NCBI GenBank assembly: GCA_036280655.1 | Contig: DASUQI010000019.1 | Location: 6,212-70,211 of the forward strand | From: DASSJM01 sp036280655 | Lineage (GTDB): Bacteria; Actinomycetota; UBA4738; HRBIN12 | Length of the DNA: 64,000 nt | Reading direction: 5' to 3' | Shown here: piece by piece, positions 51,346 to 60,717 of the stretch | Layout: each line of letters opens with the position of its first letter | How positions within the stretch are numbered: the stretch's first letter is position 1 | The notes under the pieces: generated by a model | What the model saw: only the letters and a program-made list of their open reading frames with translations | The model's database searches: none | What the model was told of the DNA's origin: nothing | Program-made: the position numbers and the translations under genes

Positions 51346-51399
51346 AGTGTAGCAGCGAAGTCGTTGCGAAGGAAGCGCTTGTGACGAACGTCACAAGCG
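51346..51399 (-). promoter_or_regulatory. MFS operon promoter with perfect TGTGA-N6-TCACA palindrome
   Basis: An 11-bp-arm perfect palindrome (51376-51399, arms cgcttgtgacg/cgtcacaagcg, 2-nt centre) contains TGTGA-N6-TCACA, the exact core of Crp/Fnr-family sites. A -10 box TACACT lies at 51351-51346. The palindrome centre is about 48 nt before the predicted transcription start, next to the weak -35 area (TTCCTT). It could be an activator or repressor site. It also lies 22 nt past the end of serA but lacks terminator features. Confidence 0.65.
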
Positions 51400-51420
51400 A
51401 ACGCGTTCCGCAGTTGACCG

Positions 51421-53004
51421 CTAGTCGGGAAGCACGATGAACCGAGCCGAGCGGCCGCCGATCGCCGACGTGATCTCCTCGATCACGTCCTGACCCACCG
51501 GCGTGTCGAGCGTGAGCCCCATGAGGGCGTTCCCACCGGCCGACGCGCGACCGACGTCCATCGTCGCGATGTTGATCTCGTGCTCGCCGAGGATCGTCCC
51601 GACCTTGCCGATCACGCCCGGGCGGTCCTCGTACTCGAAGAACAGCATGTTCCGCGCGGGCGCCATCTCGATGTCGTAGCCGTTCACCTGGAGCACCCGC
51701 TGGTCGTTCCGCTTGCCGACGAGCGTCCCCGCCACCGACACCGGCCCCTCGTCGGTCTCGGCGCGGACCGCGACGAGGTTCACGTAGTCGCTCGAGACCG
51801 AGGAGCGCGTCTCGCTGATCGCGATCCCCCGCTCCTGCACGATGAGCGGCGCGTTCACGAACGACACCGGCTCGTGCACGACGCCGCGCAGCACGCCCTT
51901 CACGACGCCCAGCGTGAGCACGCGCGTGTCGGCCTCGCCGACGCGGCCGAGATAGCGGACCTCCACCGAGCGCAGCGCGCCGTCGGCCAGCCCCGTGAGG
52001 AGCGCGCCGAGGCGTTCGGCGAGCGGGAGGAACGGCCGGACGGTCTCGGGCACCTCGGCGCCGGCAGAGACGTTCACCGCGTACGGGACGAACTCTCCGT
52101 TCAGCGCGAGCCGCACCATCTCGGCGATCGAGGCGCCGGCCTTGTCCTGCGCCTCGGTCGTGGAGGCCCCGAGGTGCGGAGTCGCCACGACCTGCTCGAA
52201 CGCGAATAGTGGCGAGTCCTCCGCCGGCTCCTGCTCGAACACGTCGAGCGCGGCCCCGGCAAGTTTCCCCTCCTCGAGCGCCTTCGCGAGCGCCTGCTCG
52301 TCGACGATGCCGCCGCGGGCGGTGTTCACGAGCCGAGCGCCCTCCTTCATCAGCGCGAGCTCGCGCTCGCCGATCAGGCCCTCGGTGTCCGGGGTCCTCG
52401 GAAGGTGGATCGTGAGGAAGTCCGCCTGCACGAGCAGCGCCTCGAGCGTCGGCATCAGCTCGACGCCCATCTCCTTGCCGCGCTCGCGCGGCACGTACGG
52501 GTCGAACGCGATCACGCGCATACCGAACGCCGCCGCCCGGCTCGCGACGAGCGCGCCGACGCGCCCGAGCCCGACGACGCCGAGCGTCTTGCCCTGGAGC
52601 TCGACGCCCTGCCACCTCGAGCGCTCCCAACGGCCCTGCTTCACGTCCGCGTTCGCCTGCGGGATGTTGCGGGCCTGCGCGAGCAGCAGCGCGAGCGTGT
52701 GCTCGGCGGCCGACACGATGTTCGACTGCGGCGCGTTCACGACCATCACGCCCTTGCGGGTCGCGGCCTCGAGGTCGACGTTGTCGAGGCCGATCCCGGC
52801 GCGCGCGACCACCTTAAGGTTCTCGGCAGCGTCGAGCACGTCGGCGGTGACCTGCGTCTGCGAGCGCACGACGAGCGCGTCGTAGGGCGCGATCTCCTTC
52901 GCGAGGCCGTCGGCCGCGAGCTCGGTGCGGACGTCGACCTGGAAGTCCTTGCGGAGCGCGTCGAGGCCCGCCTCGGACAGCTTCTCGGTGACGAGGACCT
53001 TCAC
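51421..53004 (-). CDS. serA: D-3-phosphoglycerate dehydrogenase SerA
   Basis: A 527-residue type I SerA. Catalytic R230 (NTARGGIVDE), E259 (VFEQEP) and H277 (TPHLGAST) are present, with NAD motif VVGLGRVGALVASRAAAFGM. The allosteric substrate-binding domain (about 320-450) and a C-terminal ACT domain (about 455-527, MLFFEYEDRPGVIGKVGTIL) give serine feedback control. GTG start. It follows the class V aminotransferase gene by 16 nt, a two-step serine synthesis pair. Confidence 0.96.
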   Translation of the reverse strand: MKVLVTEKLSEAGLDALRKDFQVDVRTELAADGLAKEIAPYDALVVRSQTQVTADVLDAAENLKVVARAGIGLDNVDLEAATRKGVMVVNAPQSNIVSAAEHTLALLLAQARNIPQANADVKQGRWERSRWQGVELQGKTLGVVGLGRVGALVASRAAAFGMRVIAFDPYVPRERGKEMGVELMPTLEALLVQADFLTIHLPRTPDTEGLIGERELALMKEGARLVNTARGGIVDEQALAKALEEGKLAGAALDVFEQEPAEDSPLFAFEQVVATPHLGASTTEAQDKAGASIAEMVRLALNGEFVPYAVNVSAGAEVPETVRPFLPLAERLGALLTGLADGALRSVEVRYLGRVGEADTRVLTLGVVKGVLRGVVHEPVSFVNAPLIVQERGIAISETRSSVSSDYVNLVAVRAETDEGPVSVAGTLVGKRNDQRVLQVNGYDIEMAPARNMLFFEYEDRPGVIGKVGTILGEHEINIATMDVGRASAGGNALMGLTLDTPVGQDVIEEITSAIGGRSARFIVLPD

Positions 53005-53020
53005 CCTTGGCGCTCCGTCG

Positions 53021-54193
53021 TCAGGCGTCGTGCGACGCGCCGGGCGCCTCCTGGAACACGCCCTCGGCGGCCCCGACCGCGGCGCCGCGCTTCACGGGGT
53101 GCCCCAGGCGTTCGAGCGTCATCTCGAGCGCCGCGAGACCGCGGATGATGTCGAGCTCGCTGACGTACCCGAAGTGCCCGATCCGGAAGACCTTGCCCTT
53201 GAGCGGCCCCTGCCCCGGCGCGATCACCGCGCCGAAGTCCGAGCGCATCCGGTCGCTGATCGTGTCGGCGTCGAGGCCCTCGGGCGCCCGGATCGCCGTG
53301 ACGGTCCAGTTGTCCTCGAGGCCCTCGCCGAACAGGTCGAGGCCGAGCGACTGGACGCCCTCCTTCACCGCGCGCGAGAGCTTCTGGTGCCGCGCCATCG
53401 CGACGTCCACGCCGTCCTGGAAGTACAGCTCGAGCGCCGCGTGCAGGCCCTGCGTCACGCTGATCGCCGGCGTCCACGGGTTCTCGGGATGCTTGCGCTC
53501 GGCGAACTCCTTGTAGATCGACCAGTCGAAGTAGAAGCGCGGCAGCGTCGCGGTGGCGTGCGCCTCCCACGCGCGGTCCGAGATCGCGACGAACGCGAGG
53601 CCCGGTGACGCCGCGAGCGCCTTCTGCGAGCCGCCGACCGCGACGTCGATCCCCCACTCGTCGAACGCGAACGGCACGGCCCCGAGGCTCGAGACCACGT
53701 CGACGATCACGAGCGCGCCCGCCTCGCGGGCGACCCTCGCGAGCTCCTGCACCGGCTGGATCACGCCGGTCGAGGTCTCCGAGTGCGTGAGCAGCACGGC
53801 CTTCGCGGGTCGCTCGGCGATCGCCTTCGCGAGGTCGTCGGGCCGGACCTTCTGTCCCCACTCGTACTCGATCGTCCGGACGTTCAGGCCGTGGGCCTCC
53901 GCGAGCTTCGTCCAGCGCTCCGAGAAGTAGCCGGCGAGCGGGACGAGGACCTCGTCGCCGGGCGAGAGCACGTTCTGGACCGCGGACTCGAGCCCGCCGG
54001 TCCCCGACGAGGTGATCAGGAAGACGTCCGCCAACTCGGTGCGATAGAGCTCGCGCAGCCGGTCGGTCACGTCGCGCATCAGCTGTCCGAACCCGGGCCC
54101 GCGGTGGTAGACGAGCGGGCTGCCCTGCGCGAGCAACACCTCGGGCGGGATCGGGGTCGGCCCGGGGGCCAGGATGATCTCGGGACGGTCCAT
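53021..54193 (-). CDS. class V aminotransferase (serine-glyoxylate/alanine-glyoxylate type)
   Basis: A 390-residue fold type I PLP enzyme. K191 in VGGSQKALAASPG holds PLP; TSSGTGGLESAVQNVLSPGD and LVIVDVVSSLGAVP are family marks. By sequence it looks like serine-pyruvate/alanine-glyoxylate aminotransferases, but its place directly before serA suggests it acts as the phosphoserine aminotransferase, as is known for similar proteins in other bacteria and archaea. ATG 54193. First gene of the serA operon. Confidence 0.9.
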   Translation of the reverse strand: MDRPEIILAPGPTPIPPEVLLAQGSPLVYHRGPGFGQLMRDVTDRLRELYRTELADVFLITSSGTGGLESAVQNVLSPGDEVLVPLAGYFSERWTKLAEAHGLNVRTIEYEWGQKVRPDDLAKAIAERPAKAVLLTHSETSTGVIQPVQELARVAREAGALVIVDVVSSLGAVPFAFDEWGIDVAVGGSQKALAASPGLAFVAISDRAWEAHATATLPRFYFDWSIYKEFAERKHPENPWTPAISVTQGLHAALELYFQDGVDVAMARHQKLSRAVKEGVQSLGLDLFGEGLEDNWTVTAIRAPEGLDADTISDRMRSDFGAVIAPGQGPLKGKVFRIGHFGYVSELDIIRGLAALEMTLERLGHPVKRGAAVGAAEGVFQEAPGASHDA

Positions 54194-54323
54194 CTGGATG
54201 CTCCTTCGGGGTCTGCGGTCTGGTGGTTCGGGGTCGTTCGGCGGACCGGCGGCGCCAGTCTCGAACGAGCCTGGTCAGCGTATCATCGAGTGTCGCGCCG
54301 CCTACCGGCGGCGTTCCGTTCGT

Positions 54324-57300
54324 ATGACGACCCTGCGATTCCTGTTGAAGCGGTTCTTCGCCCAGCGACTGCTGGGACTGGCCCTCGTGGTCACGCTCGG
54401 GTTCACGATCGGGGTCCTCGTCGCCGGACCGATCTACGCGGACGCGGCCCGCGAGGCGATCCTCTCGTCCGCGACGAGTACCGCCGCGACGACCGTGAAG
54501 AACGTCCGGTTCTTCACCTACGGCGGGCCGGAGTTCGACGAGCAAGCCGCGGACGCGGCCGTCCGCGACGAGGCGAGCGTGCTGCCGGTGGACGTGGTCG
54601 TCCCGCAGGGGCTCGGGACGGTCCGGCTCGTCGGCGAGGACGGCACGCAGGAGCTCTCGGTCCCGCTCCTGTTCCGGGGCGGCGCCACCGAGCACCTCCC
54701 CTACCGCGGGGACCCCCCCGATGGCCCCGGCGAGATCGCGCTGCCGGACGGGATGGCAGCCACGCTCGGCGTCCGGCCCGGCGACACGGTGACCGCGATC
54801 GGACCGACCGGCGAGGAGGTCGAGCTCACGGTCGCCGGGCGGTTCGGCCCGCCCGACCGCGACGACCCGTTCTGGTTCGGCGACCAGTCCCCGTTCCCAG
54901 AGCCCGACTCGACCGAGCCGTCGCCGGCGCTCATGGACCGAGACGGCTACGCGGAGGTCGCGCCGCAGCTCGGCATCACGACGCAGTGGATCTGGGACGT
55001 CTACCTCGACCTCGTCGGGGTGCCGTTCGAGCAGGCAGAGAAGATCCCCGCGCAGATCCGCAACATCGACGAGTCGCTGCGGACCCAGCCCGGCTTCGCG
55101 CAGCTCCAGATGATCACCGGCCTCGACACGCTGCTCACGCTCGTGAATCAGCGGGTGGCCGACCTGCGTATCCCGATCTTCCTCGTCGTGTTCCAGATCG
55201 GCGCGGTCGCGCTCGCGATCCTGGCCGGCGTGGGTTCGCTGGTGCTCACGCGGCAGTCGTTCGAGCTCGCCGTGCTGCGCAGCCGCGGGTTCTCGGGCGG
55301 GAAGCTGATCGCGGCGCAGGGCGTGCAGGCGCTGTTCGCCGCGATCGTCGCGTACCCGCTCGGCCTCCTGCTCGGCATGGGGCTCGCGTACCTCGCGTCG
55401 AACGCGAACGGCCCGTCCCTGCCCGGCGTCCTGTTCCCGATCGGGCTGTCGTCGTTCGCCCTCGTGCTCGGCGCGATCGGGGCGGCGGTGGGCGCGATCA
55501 CACTGCTGCTGCTCTCGCTGCCGCACGTGCGCCGCACGATCCTCGAGGAGCGGCGCCTGCTCTCGCGCGAGGGGCGGCCGCTGCTCGCGCGCGTGCCGAT
55601 CGAGCTGTTCATCCTGCCGGTCGCGATCTTCGCGTTCATCCAGCTGCGCGGCACCGAGGTGCTGTCGACGAACGAGCGCGACCAGCTCGACCCGCTCGTG
55701 CTGCTCACGCCGACGCTGCTGATCTTCGGCCTGTCGTTCCTCGCGCTCCGGCTGCTGCTGTGGCTGCTCCGGCGGCTCGAACGGCCGGTCGGCCGCGCGA
55801 AGAGCCTTCCGATGTACCTCGCCGCGCGGCGCCTGGGCCGCTCCCCGGGTACGAGCTTCGCGACCTCGCTGCTGCTCGTGCTCGCGGTCGGCCTGCTAAT
55901 CGTGTCGACCTCGTACCGCGCGATCGTGCTCCGCAACCACGAGGACAGCGCCCACCAGCAGGTGGGCTCGGACTGGAACGTCGAGATCGGCACGCCCGAG
56001 CAGCAGCTCGTCGCGCTCGGACGCACGCCGACCGACGCGGTCGCCGTGGTGCGCACCGAGCCGGCGTTCGACCAGCCGGGGTCGTTCCCGCTCACGCCGG
56101 TGGCGCTCGGCGTCGACCCCGCCCGGTTCGCGCGGGGCGGGTGGTGGCGGGCAGACTATTCGCGGACGCCGCTGAACGGCTGGCTGAAGGCGATCGCGCT
56201 CGAGGACCCCGGGATCGAGGTCGCGGGCGAGGACTTCTCGGCGACCGTGACCGCGAACGACGGCGCGAGCGCGGGGGTCGAGATGCTCGTCACGTACGAA
56301 GGCGCCGACGGTGAGGTGACGACCGCGTCGGCCGAGACGATCGAGAAGGGCACCGGGACGTACGAGGCGACGCTCGAAGGGGTCGAACGGCTCCTGTCGA
56401 TCTCGTTCTTCGAGGAGGAGGTCGGCGCCGCCGCCGAGATCGACCTCGAGCTCACCGACGTCACGGTTGGCGGCGAGGCGATCGATCTCGAGAGCTGGAA
56501 CCCGCTCCGCTGGCGCGGCTCGGACGGGGCGATGGCCGGGATCGACGGGGGCGTCTCGCTCGAGATCGACACGGGCGCCGGGCACGTCGTCGGCGGGATC
56601 GCGCCGGCGATGCCTCCGCTGCCGGCGCTCGTCTCGCCGGAGATCGCCCGCTCCCAGGGCTCCGAGTTCGACGCGACCCTGGGCGGGCAGCGGCTCACGT
56701 TCCGGCGCGCGGCGATCGCGGAGGCGTTCCCGTCGGTCGCGGGCGACTTCATGGTCGTCTCGGCGCCGGCGCTGCTCCAGGCGGCGGTCCGGATCCCGGA
56801 GGCGGGGCTCGCACTGAACGAGATGTGGGCGGCGGGCAGCGAGGATCCGAGGCCCGCGCTCCAGGACGCCGGGCTGATCCCGGGCGCGACCGACGCGGCG
56901 GGCCCGATCATCGCGGTGCTCGCGCAGCTGCCGCAGTCGCTCGCGGTCGGCATGAACTTCGCGACGGCCGTCGGCGGGCTGATGCTCGTCGTGCTCGGCG
57001 TCGCGGTCGGGCTCTACTTCGCGCAGCGGCGCCGCGAGTTCGAGTTCGCGTCGCTCCGCGCGATGGGCACCCAGCCCGGCCAGGTGAGCCGCGTCCTCCT
57101 GCTCGAACAGGGGCTGATGATCGTGTTCGCGATCGCGGCGGGCGCCGGCATCGGGTTCGGCATCCTGCGGCTGCTGATGCCCTACGTCGGCCGGAGCATC
57201 GGCTCGGCGTTCCCGCCGCCGATCCTCGTCGTCGACTGGACGTCGTTCGCGATCTCGCTGTCGGCGATCGTCGCGGCGACCGCGATCGGGCTGCTCCTGG

Positions 57301-57359
57301 CCCTGCGGGCGTTGCTGCGCTCGTCGGTGACGTCAGTGCTGCGGGGCGAGGCTGAGTGA
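54324..57359 (+). CDS. FtsX-type ABC exporter permease, double domain
   Basis: A 1011-residue permease with an N-terminal helix (about 16-38, LLGLALVVTLGFTIGVLVAG), a large periplasmic domain, a first FtsX block with four helices (about 280-420) and a second block near the C-terminus (about 880-1010, FASLRAMGTQPGQVSRVLLL, then GIGFGILRLLMPYVGRSIGS). This is the MacB/LolC-like architecture duplicated within one chain. ATG 54324; the two downstream ATPase genes overlap it and each other. Probably moves lipids, peptides or drugs outward. Confidence 0.88.
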   Translation: MTTLRFLLKRFFAQRLLGLALVVTLGFTIGVLVAGPIYADAAREAILSSATSTAATTVKNVRFFTYGGPEFDEQAADAAVRDEASVLPVDVVVPQGLGTVRLVGEDGTQELSVPLLFRGGATEHLPYRGDPPDGPGEIALPDGMAATLGVRPGDTVTAIGPTGEEVELTVAGRFGPPDRDDPFWFGDQSPFPEPDSTEPSPALMDRDGYAEVAPQLGITTQWIWDVYLDLVGVPFEQAEKIPAQIRNIDESLRTQPGFAQLQMITGLDTLLTLVNQRVADLRIPIFLVVFQIGAVALAILAGVGSLVLTRQSFELAVLRSRGFSGGKLIAAQGVQALFAAIVAYPLGLLLGMGLAYLASNANGPSLPGVLFPIGLSSFALVLGAIGAAVGAITLLLLSLPHVRRTILEERRLLSREGRPLLARVPIELFILPVAIFAFIQLRGTEVLSTNERDQLDPLVLLTPTLLIFGLSFLALRLLLWLLRRLERPVGRAKSLPMYLAARRLGRSPGTSFATSLLLVLAVGLLIVSTSYRAIVLRNHEDSAHQQVGSDWNVEIGTPEQQLVALGRTPTDAVAVVRTEPAFDQPGSFPLTPVALGVDPARFARGGWWRADYSRTPLNGWLKAIALEDPGIEVAGEDFSATVTANDGASAGVEMLVTYEGADGEVTTASAETIEKGTGTYEATLEGVERLLSISFFEEEVGAAAEIDLELTDVTVGGEAIDLESWNPLRWRGSDGAMAGIDGGVSLEIDTGAGHVVGGIAPAMPPLPALVSPEIARSQGSEFDATLGGQRLTFRRAAIAEAFPSVAGDFMVVSAPALLQAAVRIPEAGLALNEMWAAGSEDPRPALQDAGLIPGATDAAGPIIAVLAQLPQSLAVGMNFATAVGGLMLVVLGVAVGLYFAQRRREFEFASLRAMGTQPGQVSRVLLLEQGLMIVFAIAAGAGIGFGILRLLMPYVGRSIGSAFPPPILVVDWTSFAISLSAIVAATAIGLLLALRALLRSSVTSVLRGEAE

Positions 57360-58243
57360 GCGCGCGGGCGGTCGGCGCGCCGGTCCCGACGGAGCGGCCG
57401 GGCCCGGACGGCAGCGCGCTTATCCGGTTCCGGCACGTGTTCAAGATCTACCGGGTCGCGGACACCGGTGTGGTGGCGCTCGGCGGCGTGGACTTCGACA
57501 TCGCCGAGGGCGAGTTCGTCGCGATCGTCGGCCCGAGCGGTTCGGGCAAGTCCACGATCCTCAACATGATCGGCGGGCTCGACCGGGCGACCGCCGGCAT
57601 CGTGGAGGTGGAGGGGCGCGACCTCGGGCGGCTCGAGGAGGACGAGCTCACCGACTATCGGCGCGAGCGCGTCGGGTTCGTGTGGCAGGGCACCGCACGC
57701 AACCTCGTGCCATACCTGAATGTGGTCGAGAACGTGAAGCTGCCGACGACCGCGAGCGGCTCCCGCGTTCCCGCGGCCCGGCGGACGCCCGGCGAGCTCC
57801 TCGAGGTCGTAGGGCTCCCCCACCGCGGCAAGCACCGCCCCGGGCAGCTCTCGGGCGGCGAGCAGCAGCGCGTCGCGGTCGCGGTGGCGCTCTCGAACGT
57901 CCCGAAGATCCTGCTCGCCGACGAGCCGACCGCCGAGCTCGATAGCGAGTCGGCCGCCCTCGTGCTCGAGGCGTTCCGGAGCGTCAACCACGAGTTCGGC
58001 GTGACGATCGTGATGGTGACGCACGACCTCCTGGCCGCGAAGCAGGCGGGCCGGCAGCTCCGGCTCCGCGACGGCCAGCTGCTCGTCGAAGGCAAGCCGA
58101 TGGAGTCGCTCGGCTCGGACGGGCGGGCGAGCCTGCCGGACGAGGCGGTCGACGCGCTCGCGGGCCAGGACCTCGAGGTCGAGGTCCGCGACGGCGAGGT
58201 CCGGATCCGCCGCCGCGGCGAGGGAGGGCTCGTCGGTGAGTGA
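57356..58243 (+). CDS. ABC transporter ATP-binding protein (LolD/MacB-like, first)
   Basis: A 295-residue ATPase with Walker A GPSGSGKST (59-67), Q loop in FVWQGTARNLVPYLN, signature LSGGEQQRVAVAVALS, Walker B ILLADEPTAELD and H loop MVTHD. A C-terminal tail of about 55 residues extends beyond the usual length, with acidic and basic blocks. GTG start overlaps the permease stop. One of two ATPases for the FtsX permease. Confidence 0.92.
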   Translation: MSARAVGAPVPTERPGPDGSALIRFRHVFKIYRVADTGVVALGGVDFDIAEGEFVAIVGPSGSGKSTILNMIGGLDRATAGIVEVEGRDLGRLEEDELTDYRRERVGFVWQGTARNLVPYLNVVENVKLPTTASGSRVPAARRTPGELLEVVGLPHRGKHRPGQLSGGEQQRVAVAVALSNVPKILLADEPTAELDSESAALVLEAFRSVNHEFGVTIVMVTHDLLAAKQAGRQLRLRDGQLLVEGKPMESLGSDGRASLPDEAVDALAGQDLEVEVRDGEVRIRRRGEGGLVGE

Positions 58244-59015
58244 CCGGATGTGGCGGTCCCCGGGTGCGCAGGCGCGTGCGCCGTCCGCGGTGGCGGCGCC
58301 GTCGAGGGAGCAGCTGCTCGCCGCGACCGACATCGTCCGCACCTACCGCGGCCCGCACGGCGTGCAGGCCGTAAGGGGCGCGTCGCTCGAGCTCCCGCCG
58401 AAGGACTTCGTCGCGCTCATGGGGCCGTCGGGCTCGGGCAAGACGACGTTCCTCGGCGTGCTCTCGGGACTCGACGCGCCGGACGGCGGCGAGGTCCGGT
58501 GGAAGGGCCGCCCGATCCGCAGCCTCTCGTTCGACGAGCAGATCGAGCTCCGCAGGACCGGCCTGGGGTTCGTGTTCCAGAGCTTCGGGCTGCTGCCCAC
58601 GCTCTCGGCGATGGAGAACGTGGAGCTGCCGCTCCGGGTCTCGGGGACGGAGCTCGACGAGGCACGGAGCCGGGCCGAGATGTGGCTCGCGCGGCTCGGG
58701 CTCGGCGACCGGCTCCACAACCGGACGTTCGAGCTCTCGGCCGGTCAGCAGCAACGCGTCGCGGTCGCCCGGGCGCTCATCACCGAGCCCGAGGTGGTCC
58801 TGGCCGATGAGCCGATCGCCGAGGTCGACACCGAGAACGCCGACCTGATCCTCGAGGCGCTCTGGGAGGTGATCCGCCGCGGCGGCGCGGTGCTCGCGGC
58901 GACGCACAACCCCGAGGCGCTCCGCTACGCGAACCGCGTCGTGCTGTTCCGCGACGGCAGGGTCGAGGCGGAGGGCAAGCCCGAAGAGATCGCGCCCAGG
59001 CTCACGGTCGACTGA
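58236..59015 (+). CDS. ABC transporter ATP-binding protein (second)
   Basis: A 259-residue ATPase with Walker A GPSGSGKTT, Q loop LGFVFQSFGLLPTLSAMENV, signature LSAGQQQRVAVARAL (A where G is usual), Walker B VVLADEPIAEVD and H loop in LAATHN. The signature and the D-loop variation suggest one weaker ATP site, as in asymmetric ABC pairs. GTG 58236 has gagggaggg upstream and overlaps the previous gene. Confidence 0.92.
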   Translation: MSDRMWRSPGAQARAPSAVAAPSREQLLAATDIVRTYRGPHGVQAVRGASLELPPKDFVALMGPSGSGKTTFLGVLSGLDAPDGGEVRWKGRPIRSLSFDEQIELRRTGLGFVFQSFGLLPTLSAMENVELPLRVSGTELDEARSRAEMWLARLGLGDRLHNRTFELSAGQQQRVAVARALITEPEVVLADEPIAEVDTENADLILEALWEVIRRGGAVLAATHNPEALRYANRVVLFRDGRVEAEGKPEEIAPRLTVD

Positions 59016-59053
59016 GTCGTTTCGGTCCGGCCGCTCGTGGGCAAGAGACGTGC

Positions 59054-59269
59054 ATGAGCGAACGCAACGGCGCCGTCTCCGCCCTCGGCGAGTCCGCGCT
59101 CACCGGATGGCGGGGCGCGGCCGGGAAGGCCGTCGCGCGCCCGATCGCGAAGCACACGCGGTTCTCCGAGGAGGACATCCGGGTCGCGATCGGCCTCCTG
59201 ATCCTCGCCTACACGCTGTACCGGATCCTGCGGCCCGCGATCCGGGCGCTCCGCGAGTCGTCGCGATAG
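59054..59269 (+). CDS. small single-pass membrane protein
   Basis: A 71-residue protein, N-terminus soluble and mildly charged, then one hydrophobic segment (about 43-62, IRVAIGLLILAYTLYRILRP) and an Arg/Ser tail. It follows the ABC ATPase by 38 nt and may be an accessory of the exporter. Not recognised as a known family. ATG 59054. Confidence 0.55.
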   Translation: MSERNGAVSALGESALTGWRGAAGKAVARPIAKHTRFSEEDIRVAIGLLILAYTLYRILRPAIRALRESSR

Positions 59270-59278
59270 GCCAAGCGC

Positions 59279-59500
59279 CTAGACGAGGAAGCCGTGGTAC
59301 GCGTCCTCGGTCTCGCACGGGCCGAGATCGGCCGCCGAGAGCTCGAGCCCCGGCTGTCGACGATGGAACAGCCGGTCGAGCACCGAGCGCTTCCCCATCC
59401 GCCACGCCGCCGCGCGCGCGACCGAGTCCTTGCGGGCGTCGTTCCGCTTCTGCTGCTGGTTCAGGTCGCACGGCAGGTGTGTGATGTTCGGCTGGAACAC
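59279..59500 (-). CDS. 73-residue protein of unknown function, downstream of FAD reductase
   Basis: GTG 59500, preceded by gaaggagtaggc, starts a 73-residue protein rich in basic and polar residues (CDLNQQQKRNDARKDSV, AAAWRMGKRSVLDRLFHRRQ) with no membrane segment. It begins 2 nt after the stop of the FAD reductase, so it belongs to the Rieske operon. Two cysteines (PCDLN and GPCETED) are present but do not form a recognised metal site. I do not recognise the family; real by context and start. Confidence 0.5.
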   Translation of the reverse strand: MFQPNITHLPCDLNQQQKRNDARKDSVARAAAWRMGKRSVLDRLFHRRQPGLELSAADLGPCETEDAYHGFLV

Positions 59501-59502
59501 GC

Positions 59503-60717
59503 CTACTCCTTCGGCGGGTGGAGCTCCCGCAGGTCGAACTCGGGGTCCTCGAGCTTCGCGCGCTCGGGGTGCGCCTTCGTCGCGATCAGCGGCATCGAAC
59601 GCCGGCCGTCGAACTTGCGGTTCATGCTGAACGTCGAGAGCAGCTGGCCGTCCTTCAGCAGGAACGCCGAGAAGCTCCGGTCCTCGATGCTGCCGCGCAC
59701 GACCATATCGTCCCACTCCGTCGCGAACCCGGACATCTGGATCTCGGCGTCGTACTGGTCGGACCAGAACCAGTGGGCGTCGTCGAACACCGCGTTCGCG
59801 CCCAGCAGGTTCTTCGCGACATGCTCCCCCATCTTCATCCCGTTGTCGAAGTGCTCGACGCGGATCGGCCCGAACACCGGGTGGTCGTGGCGGGCCACGT
59901 CGCCGATGGCCCAGACGCCTTCGGCCTCGGTCTTCAGCGTCGCGTCGACCGGGATCCCGTTGTCGACGGTCAGGCCGTCCGTCGCGACGTCGGTCACGGG
60001 TTCGACGCCCACGCCGACGACCGCGAAGTCGCCCTCGATCCGCCGGCCCTCCTTCGTTACCATCGCCTCGAACCGCCCGTCGCCCTCGAACCGCTCGGCG
60101 CCGTCGCGGAAGATCATCTCGACGCCGTGATCGCGGTGGAGCGACTCGATCGCGCCGCCGATCGTGGGCCCCAGCACACGCTCGAGCGGCGTGCCGAAGA
60201 ACTCGACCACGGTGACGTCGAGCCCGAGCTGCCGCAGCGACGCCGCGACCTCGGCCCCGATGAACCCCATCCCGACCATGACCGCCTTCGAGCCGTTCTT
60301 CGCGGCCTCGCGGATCGCGTCCGAGTTGGGGAGGTACCGGAGGTCGAACACGTTCTCGAGATCGAGCCCCTCGATGGGCGGCCGACGGTTGCGCGCGCCG
60401 GTCGCCACCACGGCCTGATCGAACGCCACCCGCTCGCCGCCCTCGAGCTCGATGACCCGGTCGTTGATGTTCACGTGCTCGGCGCGGACGCCGAACCGAG
60501 CGTCGATCCCGTTCTCCTCGTAGAATCCCGGGTCGCGGATGTAGAGCGGCTCGCTCGTCTCCCCGCGGAGGTACTCCTTCGAGAGCGGCGGGCGCTCGTA
60601 CGGCGCGACGTCCTCGGCGCCGATCAGCACGACGTTGCCGTCGAACCCCTCCTCGCGCAGCTTCGCGGCCGCGGTACCCCCGGCGACGCCGGCCCCGACG
60701 ACGACGAACGTCGTCAC
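59503..60717 (-). CDS. FAD/NAD(P) oxidoreductase (ferredoxin reductase type)
   Basis: A 404-residue two-dinucleotide-fold reductase. FAD motif VVGAGVAGGTAAAKLREEGF, second Rossmann site VMVGMGFIGAEVAASLRQLG for NAD(P), and the FAD-binding GVWAIGDVARH near the end. It resembles reductases that pass electrons to ferredoxins of oxygenases. GTG 60717 overlaps the Rieske gene (GTGA), so the pair is co-translated. No oxygenase subunit lies nearby. Confidence 0.9.
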   Translation of the reverse strand: MTTFVVVGAGVAGGTAAAKLREEGFDGNVVLIGAEDVAPYERPPLSKEYLRGETSEPLYIRDPGFYEENGIDARFGVRAEHVNINDRVIELEGGERVAFDQAVVATGARNRRPPIEGLDLENVFDLRYLPNSDAIREAAKNGSKAVMVGMGFIGAEVAASLRQLGLDVTVVEFFGTPLERVLGPTIGGAIESLHRDHGVEMIFRDGAERFEGDGRFEAMVTKEGRRIEGDFAVVGVGVEPVTDVATDGLTVDNGIPVDATLKTEAEGVWAIGDVARHDHPVFGPIRVEHFDNGMKMGEHVAKNLLGANAVFDDAHWFWSDQYDAEIQMSGFATEWDDMVVRGSIEDRSFSAFLLKDGQLLSTFSMNRKFDGRRSMPLIATKAHPERAKLEDPEFDLRELHPPKE

